NCBI GenBank assembly: GCA_021203515.1
Contig: JAJQAY010000129.1
Location: forward strand, 1 to 37,914
Origin: Bacteroides sp.
GTDB lineage: Bacteria; Bacteroidota; Bacteroidia; Bacteroidales; Bacteroidaceae
DNA: 37,914 bases
Direction of reading: 5' to 3'
The notes under the pieces were generated by a model that did not search any database, was not told where the DNA came from, and worked only from the letters and a program-made list of their open reading frames with translations. Positions within the stretch are counted from its first letter, which is position 1; every line of letters starts with the position of its first letter. The position numbers and the translations under genes were made by a program. Shown in pieces: positions 8,785 through 17,089 of the stretch.

Positions 8785-10035
8785 TTATATTGTATAAATC
8801 ACTCCTTCCTTAATCGTGGCATTCACACAATTCGTCCCCACATAGTAAGGCAGAAAATAATAATTATCCGTATTCAGCACTGCAAAATCACCCTTCTTCC
8901 CCACTTCGATGCTGCCGATGCTGTCGGCACGGTTCAGCGCGGCAGCACCGTTCAGGGTGAGGGCAGTAATGGCTTCCTCAATGCTCATATTCATATAGAT
9001 ACATGCCAACGCAAAAGTCAGCGGGATGGAGCCGGAGAAGCAACTGCCGGGATTGAGGTCGGTGGCAAGGGCCACCGCACAGCCGGCGTCAATCATTTCG
9101 CGACCGCGGGCATAGGGCTCTTTCAGGGCAAAGGCAGTAAGCGGAAGCAGTGTTGCCACGACTCCTTTCTCCGCCATGGCGCGGATGTCCGCATCGGATG
9201 CGTGGAGCAGATGGTCGGCAGAAACGGCAGAGAGTTCGGCAGCCAGTCCGGCACCGCCCAGAGGGACGATTTCGTCGGCATGGAGTTTCAGGGCCAAGCC
9301 CTGGCTGCGGGCGGCGAGGAGCAAGCGGCGCGACTGCTCGATGGAGAAGACGCCTTGCTCGCAGAAGACATCGCAAAATTCTGCCAACTCATTTTGAGTA
9401 ACACTCGGCAGCACCTCGCGAATAATAAAATCGACATATTCATCCGTTCGTCCGGCATACTCCTGCGGCACAGCGTGCGCACCGAGGAAGGTGGAAACGA
9501 CATCCACCCGCTTATGTTCGTCATTGTTCAGGCTATGCATCACGCGAAGTTGCAGCAGCTCGGTTTCGCGGTCGAGCCCGTAGCCGCTTTTGCCCTCTAC
9601 GGTGGTGATGCCCTGGGCGCTCATCTGCTTGAGGAAGTCTTCGGCTTTGGCGCGCAGGCGGATGAAGTTGCATGCACGGGTGGCTTTCACCGTGCTGGCA
9701 ATGCCGCCACCGCGCTCCATGATGGACATGTAACTTTCTCCCTTCAGCCGCCAGGAGAACTCTTCGGCACGTTCGCCTGCAAAGACGAAGTGGGTGTGGG
9801 AGTCGACAAAACCGGGCAGCAGACACTTGCCGCGGGCGTTGTAGTGCCAGTAGCGCTGGTAGTAGCCGTCGCGCTGTTCGCCCCGATTGGGGCCGACATA
9901 GGTTATGAGGCCGCGGGTCACCTCCACCGTGGCCTCGTCCAGGATGTACAGTTCTCCCATCTCCCTGCCGCGACGGGCGGAGAAACCGAGGGGCGTGACG
10001 ACGCGGACGTTGAATATTATCAGGTTCTCAGTCAT
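8785..10035 (-). CDS. hutI: Imidazolonepropionase (HutI)
   Basis: This 416-aa amidohydrolase performs the third step, hydrolysing 4-imidazolone-5-propionate to N-formimino-L-glutamate. The metal-binding HxH is at residues 80-82 in GFVDSHTHFVFAGERAEEF. The further metal/active-site segments KLHADEIVP, SADHLLHAS and LATDLNPGSCFSGSIP follow in the expected order. The reading frame is intact, unlike hutU and ftcD around it. The start is 6 bp from the ftcD stop, so the genes are coupled. Local base composition is visibly G/C-rich compared with the ribosomal genes, like the rest of the hut cluster. Confidence 0.95.
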   Translation of the reverse strand: MTENLIIFNVRVVTPLGFSARRGREMGELYILDEATVEVTRGLITYVGPNRGEQRDGYYQRYWHYNARGKCLLPGFVDSHTHFVFAGERAEEFSWRLKGESYMSIMERGGGIASTVKATRACNFIRLRAKAEDFLKQMSAQGITTVEGKSGYGLDRETELLQLRVMHSLNNDEHKRVDVVSTFLGAHAVPQEYAGRTDEYVDFIIREVLPSVTQNELAEFCDVFCEQGVFSIEQSRRLLLAARSQGLALKLHADEIVPLGGAGLAAELSAVSADHLLHASDADIRAMAEKGVVATLLPLTAFALKEPYARGREMIDAGCAVALATDLNPGSCFSGSIPLTFALACIYMNMSIEEAITALTLNGAAALNRADSIGSIEVGKKGDFAVLNTDNYYFLPYYVGTNCVNATIKEGVIYTI

Positions 10036-10041
10036 ATTCGT

Positions 10042-10940
10042 TTATTCCATTATTCTTGCTTCCAACACTTGCTGCATCGAAAAGTTTTCCAGTCCGAGAT
10101 GGTAAGCGGCCGTATCAATCAGCGCTTCCATCGGAACAAGGCCGATAATTTCGCTACCCACGATGCTAACACCGTAGCGGCGAGCTTCGATGCGTACCAG
10201 TTCGAAGGCACGATAGAGGGCGGTGCGGGTATAGTCGGTCATGTTGATGGACACTTGCGTGAGGCTGCGGTCTTTGAGTTCCACGCCCATGGCCTTACAA
10301 TAGCGCAGGCCGCCGCCGATGAAGCGTATCTTCTTGGCGATGTCGTGCGCAATGTCCAGGCTCGGGGTGTTGAGGTTGATATTGTAGGCCACCAGCGGCA
10401 TACGTGTCCCGATGGCTACTGTTCCTGCGGTGGGATGGCGTTCGGCCGGGCCGAAGTCGGGCTGCCATTCGGGTTGCTTTATCTTCTCCGCCATACCTTC
10501 AAACTCGCCTTTGCGGATGGTGGCAAGGTTCTCGCGATGGGGGGGGCGGAGGCGGACTTCTCGTAGAGGAAGACCGGGAGATTATAGCGCTTTGCCGTCT
10601 CCTCGCCCACCGTGCGCGAGAGCGCAATGGCTTCTTCCATCGTCGTATTCCGGATGGGGATGAAAGGCACTACATCTACTGCTCCCATGCGGGGGTGTTG
10701 TCCTTGATGTTTGTTCAGGTCGATGAGGTGCACTGCTACTCCGATGGCTTCGAGCACTGCATCGCGCAGCGGTTCGGGCTCGCCCACCACGGTGACAACA
10801 AGGCGGTTATGATCTTCGTCGTTGCTATAGTCCAGCAACTTTACACCCGGCTTGCCCCTGAAAGGGGCTACTATCTGGTCTATCTTCTGCAAGTCACGTC
10901 CCTCGCTGAAGTTGGGGATACATTCCACGATTTTGTTCAT
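10042..10940 (-). pseudogene. ftcD: Glutamate formimidoyltransferase (FtcD), frameshifted
   Basis: The family transfers the formimino group from formiminoglutamate to tetrahydrofolate, giving glutamate. I place the start at the ATG at 10940 because the protein then begins MNKIVECIPNFSEGR, the usual family opening. The sequence shows HQGQHPRMG with His82 at the position of the known catalytic histidine. The frame breaks at a G8 run at 10539-10546, inside SASAPP. As printed, the first part ends at 10479, and the rest (10042-10494 frame) is read only after adding one base, or removing two. The restored protein is 299 aa. The restored sequence looks fully conserved, so the break is recent or a consensus error. 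The 3' end is 6 bp from hutI. Confidence 0.9.
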
Positions 10941-11116
10941 ATAGTTATTCTTTATAGAGTTTAAAACCTGCCCCTTGCGGAGGAACAAGAGGTTTCTTCC
11001 TTATCTTAGTTGTCTACCTCGCCTACCTTCCATGCACAAGATGGCATCTTGTGTTGTCCAAGATGGCATCTTATGCTGCTCAAGATGGCATCTTATGCAA
11101 CGAAGATAAGGGAGTT
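10941..11116. other. hutU-ftcD intergenic region with hairpin
   Basis: This 176-bp gap in the hut operon holds no ORF. It contains an imperfect hairpin at 10964-10995 (AAACCT and CTTG pairing with CAAG and AGGTTT, with an unpaired GCCC) and the triple palindrome array at 11035-11094. It separates hutU from the other hut genes and could be a site of mRNA processing or attenuation. That role is inference. Confidence 0.4.
11035..11094. repeat. Three 13-bp palindromes at exact 22-bp spacing
   Basis: The palindrome AAGATGGCATCTT occurs at 11038-11050, 11060-11072 and 11082-11094, each 22 bp from the next. The first copy extends to a 19-bp palindrome (9-1-9) at 11035-11053. The 22-bp period is close to two helical turns, so all sites face the same side of the DNA. 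The spacers TGTTGTCC and TGCTGCTC are similar, making this a diverged tandem repeat. It could be a protein-binding array or a small repeat family. Confidence 0.7.
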
Positions 11117-13124
11117 TCATTTCAAAGGATTATAAGCTACGGATGAAAGAGTCCGGTTAATCAACTCATCATCCGCTACGTACGGCATTGTGATGTGATA
11201 CCCTTCGGAATGCGTCCGGTTGAACTCCTCGCTCGTCTCCATAGCATGAGGATTGCGTGCCCACGAACGCCGTGCCACACCACCCATCACGTCCCACAGC
11301 ATGGCCGAACGGAATATCTCGTCTACGCGCTCCGAACCGTCGCACACCATGCCGAAACCGCCATTGATAACTTTTCCGATGCCGACGCCACCGCCATTGT
11401 GCAACGCCACCAGGCTCATGCCCCGTGCACAATTCCCGGCAAAGCACTGCACGGCCATATCTGCCATCACATTGCTGCCGTCCTTGATGTTGGCCGTCTC
11501 CCGGAACGGGGAGTCGGTGCCGCTGACGTCGTGATGGTCGTGTCCCAGCATTATCGGGCCTACCTCACCACGGCGCACCATTTCGTTGAAACGAAGCGCA
11601 ATCTTCATGCGCCCCGTGGTGTCTTGATAGAGGATGCGCGCCTGCGTGCCGACTACCAGATTATTCTTCTCCGCATCGCGTATCCAGTTGTAATTGTCCA
11701 GGTCTTGCCCGCGACGGGTCGGGTCGATGCACTCCATTGCGGCCCGGTCGGTCTTCACCAGGTCTTCGTGCTTGCCGCTGAGGCAAACCCAACGGAAAGG
11801 CCCGTATCCGTAGTCGAAAAGTTCCGGCCCCATGATGTCTTCCACATAGCTGGGGAAGATGAAGCCGTTTTTGTCGCTGCCGTTGCGCGCAATCTCGGGA
11901 ACACCGGCATCGTAGACCGCTTTCATAAAGGAGTTGCCGTAATCGAAGAAGTACGTGCCGCGGTCGGCCAACTCCTTAATGGCAAGGAAGTGGCGCTTCA
12001 ACGTAGCGTCTACCCTGCGTCGAAATTCTTCCGGAGCTTCGTGCAGCATCCGGGTACGCTCCTCGAAAGTGAGCCCCACCGGACAATAACCACCCTCGTA
12101 GGCAGCATGGCAATAGGTTTGGTCGGAAAGCAAATCAATCGGGATCGTATTGTGGACGGCAAATTCCAATAAATCCACCACATTGCCGTGATAGGCGACG
12201 GAGACGGGCGTGCGGTTATTCATCGCTTCGCATGTCAGCGCGAAGACTTCGGGAAGCGAGTCCGTCACATGTCCCACCCACCCTTGACGGTGGCGGGTTT
12301 CGATGCGCGACAAGTCGACTTCGGCAATGATGGCAGCGGCTCCCGCCATCTCGGCAGCTTTGGGTTGAGCGCCACTCATACCGCCCAGGCCGGAGGATAC
12401 GAAAAGACGTCCGCGCAGGTCGCCGTATTGCGGAATGCCGAGTTTCAGTCGCCCGGCATTCAGGAGGGTGTTGAAGGTGCCGTGCACGATGCCTTGCGGG
12501 CCGATGTACATCCATCCGCCGGCGGTCATCTGCCCGTAATTGGCCACACCCATCTGCATGGCGGTGTGCCAGTCCTCCTGGTTGTCGTAGAGGCCGACCA
12601 TCAGCGCGTTCGTAATGATGACGCACGGTGCTTCGGGCTTCGACTTGAACAGTCCCAGCGGATGTCCGCTTCTACGACGAGGGTCTGCTCGCGCGTCAGC
12701 ACTTCGAGGTATTGCTTGATAAGGCGGTATTGCATCCAGTTCTGGCAGACTTGGCCCGTTTCGCCATAGGTGACGAGCTCGTAGGGATAGAGGGCGATGT
12801 CGAAGCACAGATTGTTGTCAATCATCACCTGGAAGGCTTTGCCTTCGATGCAATCTCCTTTGTATTCGTCGATGGGCTTCGCTTTGAGGTCGCCTTGAGG
12901 ACGGTAGCGATAGCCGTAGATACGCCCGCGCGTGCGGAGTTCTTCCAGAAATTCGGGGGCAAGTGTCTCGTGCAATTCTTTGGAACATAGCGCAGTGCAT
13001 TCTTCAGCGCTGTGGCCGTCTGAGCAGGAGTGAGGGTGAAGCCACGGTCGGGTGCCCGCCGGATGCCTTCTACGAAGGCAGGATAAGGGGCAATGTTTTG
13101 TTTAATGTAATCTCCATAGCGCAT
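11117..13124 (-). pseudogene. hutU: Urocanate hydratase (HutU), two frameshifts
   Basis: The family performs the second step, urocanate to imidazolonepropionate, with tightly bound NAD. The start is the ATG at 13124 (MRYGDYIKQNIAPYPAF). The frame breaks first near the TTT at 12979-12981, where one extra A on the coding strand restores YVPKELHETLAPEFLEEL. It breaks again near 12670-12671, where one extra A restores VVESGHPLGLFKSKPEAP. With both repaired the protein is 669 aa, normal for Bacteroides HutU. Conserved parts include MTAGGWMYIGPQGIVHGT, SSGLGGMSGAQPKAAEM, YGYGPFRWVCLSG and LHNGGGVGIGK. It is the first gene of the hut operon. As printed, the enzyme cannot be made. Confidence 0.9.
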
Positions 13125-13187
13125 CAAGGTAAAAGGGTTACAAATTGTCAGCAGATACGGGTTTATATCTGTCGCAATATAAAAATA

Positions 13188-13219
13188 AATCCCGATATTC
13201 GCAATAGAACACCGGGATT
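13188..13219 (-). terminator. Intrinsic terminator after small secreted protein gene
   Basis: On the minus strand AATCCCG pairs with CGGGATT around an 18-nt loop, with extra A/T pairing outside the core, and is followed by TATTTTTAT. It starts 14 bp after the stop of the gene at 13233 and lies upstream of hutU, separating the two units. Confidence 0.55.
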
Positions 13220-13232
13220 ATTTATCATTTAG

Positions 13233-13856
13233 TCACTTTAGCTGCTTCAGGTATTTAAGAATGACTTCGGCCGACTCGCTCGTCTCTTTGTCCAAAGCCT
13301 CTTGCAATTGTGGGGAACCTTCCAGGAGTTCCTTCATCTTGTCCTTGCCCACAAACTCCGATCGGCCTGTTTCGGGATTTAATTCATAATAGACTCGCGC
13401 CAGGGCCAGTCCGGATGCAGCAATGGCGTCTCCCACTTCGCCCCCCAACTTGGTGGCATCGGCAGGCGTCGCGGTGCTGGTTGCCGCCTGTCCCACGGGT
13501 TGTGCACAATAATATATCTTCTCCTTTATCCACATGGCGGGCGCATACCATTGTCCGAAACGATAGCGTTTGTAGCGCATCTTCCGGCAGTTGACATATA
13601 ATGCCGTGTCTATCCGCACTGCATAGCAACGGGATTTCAGGTATCGGCAAAGCCCGGGATTATCGCCCGCCGTGATGCGGTAGTCCGCACCGCCCATTAG
13701 GTAAATCCGATTTCGGGCACGCTTCTCTATTTTCAAGATAGTAACCGTGTCGCCACGCTCTTCCACCAACTCTTTCAGATTGGCATACATTATCTGCTGC
13801 GCCGCACACGGGAAAGCCAATAGCGCCAACATTCCTAACAACCAATACCTTTTCAT
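13233..13856 (-). CDS. Small secreted protein of unknown function (possibly DUF6563)
   Basis: This 207-aa protein has a clear signal peptide (MKRYWLLGMLALLAFPCAAQ), so it is probably periplasmic or outer-membrane associated. The middle part is rich in Tyr/Arg/Lys (RITAGDNPGLCRYLKSRCYA and MRYKRYRFGQWYAPAMW), with Cys pairs that could form disulfides. An Ala/Thr-rich linker (AATSTATPADATKLGG) leads to a helical, acidic tail. It resembles a family found in Bacteroides that I believe is catalogued as DUF6563, but I cannot confirm that here. It has its own promoter and terminator and the frame is intact. Confidence 0.8.
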   Translation of the reverse strand: MKRYWLLGMLALLAFPCAAQQIMYANLKELVEERGDTVTILKIEKRARNRIYLMGGADYRITAGDNPGLCRYLKSRCYAVRIDTALYVNCRKMRYKRYRFGQWYAPAMWIKEKIYYCAQPVGQAATSTATPADATKLGGEVGDAIAASGLALARVYYELNPETGRSEFVGKDKMKELLEGSPQLQEALDKETSESAEVILKYLKQLK

Positions 13857-13923
13857 ATAGCCATCCTTTCTTTTTGAAACTTTGTTTTCTCAAGCGAAAG
13901 TTACATTTTTTATCGCTATTCAG

Positions 13924-13931
13924 CAAATATA
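13924..13931 (-). promoter_or_regulatory. Bacteroides-type -7 box for the 13.2-13.9 kb gene
   Basis: The minus strand reads TATATTTG, matching TAnnTTTG, 67 bp upstream of the ATG at 13856. A GTTG at 13954-13957, 22 bp further up, may serve as the -33 element. Confidence 0.55.
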
Positions 13932-13969
13932 GAAGGAGAAAAATATCATTGCAACAGAGGAGAATTGCT

Positions 13970-15068
13970 TCAAAGTTCAGGATTTTTATCAAGCACTTCC
14001 GCTACCTTTTCGGCTATCCGATAACCGCGAAGTTCATTGTCGATAATCGTCCCGTCGGGAGCAAAAAGCATAATCCGGAGGATGTCATCGAAACCGTATT
14101 GTTTCATCGGATTAATGCCGGCATTAATCATCCCAATCCAGTTTATCTCATGGTCTTTGAACATTTTCAGCGAGTTTGCCGGTTTGTCCCATACGGCAAC
14201 CGTTATCATATCAAACTTATCGCCTCTGAACTTTTCATAAACATTCTTCAGATTAGGAAGTTCCGCCAGACAGGGACCACACCAACTTGCGCTGAAATCA
14301 ACTATCACATATTTACCCTTTCCCACATAATCGGACAAATGCACTTTGTTTCCGTCCAAATCTTCTGCTTCGAAATCTATAAAATGATTGCCTGGTGCCA
14401 TCTTGCGGGCCGTATTAATGTTGGCTATCTGCTGCTTTATCTGCTGTCGCGAAAGTATCCATTCGCCCAGATAGGGGCATATGTCATCCAGGTTTTCGGG
14501 AGAAGCGATACAAAAGTAGGCTTGGCGCATGGCAACTCCCAATTCATTATTACTGTTTTGAAGGATGAGGGGTTTCAAAGTCTGGCATTCCCACTGCCTG
14601 AACGTCTTGATGTCATCCAACTCGTTCTGCCGTTTGATGCGTTCCTCCCGAGTGATGGTAGTATCATGAATGATGCTTTGGCGTATGGAATCCAACTTGG
14701 CAATTCTTTGCTCTTCCGCCTTGATCATTTGGGCATACCCCTCGTTCAGCGGAGTGCCCGAGGGGTAACCATGAGTAAGCATGTCGACCTGAATTTCTCC
14801 TTTTTTCTATAATGAAATTGGCATAGGTACCGACTCCGTCAATACGGGCATACATGGCACTGTCGGCAACACCGATGTATTCGAAGACATCACCTATAAT
14901 CTTTATTGTATCTATAAGCATTCCATTGTCGTAGCGTTGCAGCCTGATAGTGGTGCCATCAAAAGAAGTTGAGGATAGTTTTCCTTTCAATACATATGAA
15001 AAGGAGGTTTGCGCATAACTCTGCACGGAAAACAAGATAGCTATCAATAGGAAATACAAGCCTTTCAT
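13970..15068 (-). pseudogene. TlpA/thioredoxin-like protein with N-terminal DUF4369-like domain, frameshifted
   Basis: The family consists of exported thiol-disulfide proteins. The first part (15068 downwards) has a signal peptide (MKGLYFLLIAILFSVQSYAQ) and a beta-rich domain like DUF4369 (VLKGKLSSTSFDGTTIRLQ). The second part carries a helical linker and a thioredoxin fold with the active site SASWCGPCLAELP. The frame breaks at the T6 run at 14801-14806. Removing one base gives FIIEKGEIQVDMLTHGYP, a natural DUF4369 phrase, and a 365-aa protein. So this is an apparent insertion, unlike most other breaks in the window. Without the repair, neither half is a full protein. Function is probably redox maintenance in the periplasm; the partner is unknown. 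Confidence 0.85.
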
Positions 15069-15169
15069 AAATGAGATTATTTGTGTTCAACAAAAAAATA
15101 TTTATTGGGTAGAAAGGTATGCTTTTTTTCGGAGAAGGCAAAATATTTATCCGAAAGAGAGTGTTTTGC

Positions 15170-15186
15170 ATGATTTCATAAATCAT
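15170..15186. promoter_or_regulatory. 17-bp perfect palindrome over promoter of MutS-like gene
   Basis: ATGATTTCATAAATCAT is a 7-3-7 perfect inverted repeat in the divergent gap between the TlpA-like gene and the MutS-like gene. It covers the position (about 15177-15180) where the -33 element of the plus-strand promoter should lie. A repressor operator is a reasonable inference. Confidence 0.4.
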
Positions 15187-15200
15187 ATCGGCTTTTGTTT

Positions 15201-15208
15201 TATCTTTG
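15201..15208 (+). promoter_or_regulatory. Bacteroides-type -7 box for MutS-like gene
   Basis: TATCTTTG matches TAnnTTTG exactly, 25 bp before the ATG at 15234. No TTTG stands at the usual -33 distance; a palindrome is there instead. Confidence 0.6.
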
Positions 15209-15233
15209 CTATCACATCAGAACAAAGAAGTAA

Positions 15234-17059
15234 ATGAAAAGTATTGAAGAAATAAGCGCTGCTTACCGCAGCATTGCAGAGCAAGCAAAGCTAGAATTAA
15301 ACAAAGTACAGCAACAGATTTACCGCATCGGCACACTGCGACTGCTGCTCTTCGTGACCGGAGTGGCGGGAATTATTTATTTCTGGTCGGAAAACTGGGC
15401 CGTGATAGGTAGCATCGCGTTCGTTACATTTGTGCCGTTTGTACTCCTGATTAAATTTCACAACCGTCTGTTTCATCGAAAAGATTATCTGGAAAAGAAG
15501 ATAGAAGTCAACGAGCAGGAGCTTGCAGCGCTGAATTATGACACTTCAGCCTTCGATGACGGCGAAGAGTTTATCGACCCCGCACATTTGTACACCTATG
15601 ATTTGGACGTGTTCGGACCGCACTCCTTGTTTCAATATATCAACCGGACATGTACCCAATTGGGAAAAGGCAGATTGGCCGCCTGGCTGAACAAGCATCT
15701 GGAAGCGAAAGCGGAAATACAAAAGCGTCAGGAAGCCGTGCAGAAGCTTGCACCAGAACTGAAATTCCGGCAACGCTTCCGCATCTTGGGCTTGCTGCAC
15801 AAAGGAAAAACGGCCGATGAAGCGGAACTGAATGCCTGGGTCAAAAGTCCGAGTGTCTTCCGGACCAAGAAACTGCTCCGCGCCTTGCCGCCCCTGGTAG
15901 TGGCAACAAATGTTATCTGTATCGGCCTTGTCATTGCCGGCCTCCTAGCTGCAAAGACTTATGGCATTATCTGGGTATGTCTATTCATCGCCAGTTCCAG
16001 CTTCACCGGACGGATAACCAAAAATACAAGCCATCTATGGAAAGAAACTGCAAATACTTTCCACCTATGCCGGTCTGCTTCGCCTCATGGACGAACAGCC
16101 GATGCAATCGGACTTGCTCAAAGAGATAAAGGAAAAAATCGGCGGAGAAAAGCGGAAAGCCTCGCACTCCATCCTGCAACTAAGTAAGCTGATGAACGAA
16201 CTGGATCAACGCAACAATGCTTTCATGTACACTGTCCTGAACGGCTTCTTTTTCTGGGAGTTACGCCAAATCATGCGTATCGAAGCCTGGAAAGAGCAAT
16301 ACGCTGCCGAACTGCCTCACTGGCTGACTGCCATCGGGCTGATTGATGCGCTCAACTCTCTCGCCACATTTGCCTACAACCATCCGGACTACGCCTTCCC
16401 TATCCTGCTCAACAAAGCGACCTCGCCCTCTTTCCGCCTCCGCGCCGAGGCGCTAGGCCATCCGCTGATGCATCGTGACCGTTGCGTACGCAACGACATC
16501 AACATGGAGAAACGGCCTTTCTTCATCATCATCACCGGGCAAACATGGCAGGAAAGAGTACTTACCTACGCACCATCGGCATCAATTATCTGCTCGCCTG
16601 CATCGGCACGCCCGTTTGTGCCCGCCAAATGGAGCTATATCCCGCCCGACTCATCACCAGCCTGCGCACCACCGACTCTCTTACTGACAACGAATCTTAT
16701 TTCTTCGCCGAACTGAAACGTCTGAAACTCATTATCGACAAACTGCAAGCGGGTGAAGAACTGTTCATCATCCTCGACGAAATCCTGAAAGGGACTAATT
16801 CGATGGACAAGCAGAAAGGGTCTTTCGCGCTTATCAAGCAATTCATGGCGCTACAGGCAAACGGCATCATCGCCACCCACGACCTACTACTGGGCTCACT
16901 AATCGACCTATTCCCCGAGAATATCAGCAATTATCGTTTTGAAGCCGACATCACCGATAATGAATTGACCTTCTCCTATCGCCTACGCCCCGGCATAGCG
17001 CAGAATATGAATGCTTGTTTCCTGATGAAAAAAAAATGGGGATTGCCGTCACCGACTAA
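15234..17059 (+). pseudogene. Membrane-anchored MutS-family ATPase, three frameshifts
   Basis: This is the only plus-strand gene. Restored, it is 608 aa. Four hydrophobic segments (about residues 35-50, 55-74, 219-240 and 243-258) flank a MutS core-like piece (YDLDVFGPHSLFQYINRTCT, 121-140). The C-terminal half is the MutS ATPase with Walker A TGANMAGKSTYL, Walker B with the MutS signature ILDEILKGTNSMDK, and the H-loop ATHD. Mismatch-recognition domain I is absent. The frame breaks at the A5 run 16020-16024 (one base too many), at GGG 16537-16539 in the Walker A (one too few), and at the A9 run 17028-17036 (should be 10 or 7). The last repair ends the protein MGIAVTD at 17059. Related genes in Bacteroides are annotated as MutS-related; their role is unknown. 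Confidence 0.85.
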
Positions 17060-17066
17060 TCCCCAT
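17028..17066 (-). terminator. Intrinsic terminator for the 17.1-17.6 kb gene, inside MutS-like 3' end
   Basis: On the minus strand ATGGGGATT (17066-17058) pairs with AATCCCCAT (17044-17036) as a perfect 9-bp stem with a 13-nt loop. The T9 tract follows (complement of 17028-17036). The stem begins 23 bp after the stop at 17090. It overlaps the last codons of the plus-strand MutS-like gene, whose stop at 17057-17059 lies within it. Confidence 0.8.
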
Positions 17067-17089
17067 CTCCTAAAAGTTTCACTCCGTTC

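Noticed and set aside
10539..10546. Programmed ribosomal frameshifting in ftcD
   Set aside because: There is no known family precedent, the product would be one ordinary enzyme, and eight similar breaks nearby point to a common cause such as error or decay.
9202..10566. 454-codon open frame on the plus strand opposite hutI and ftcD
   Set aside because: It is antisense to two recognised enzyme genes, with composition typical of a complement of G/C-rich coding sequence.
11035..11094. Possible CRISPR array
   Set aside because: Repeats are 13 bp palindromes with short, similar spacers of 9 bp; there are no unique spacers and no cas genes.
11195..12172. 325-codon open frame on the plus strand opposite hutU
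   Set aside because: It is antisense to conserved urocanate hydratase sequence and has no domain signature.
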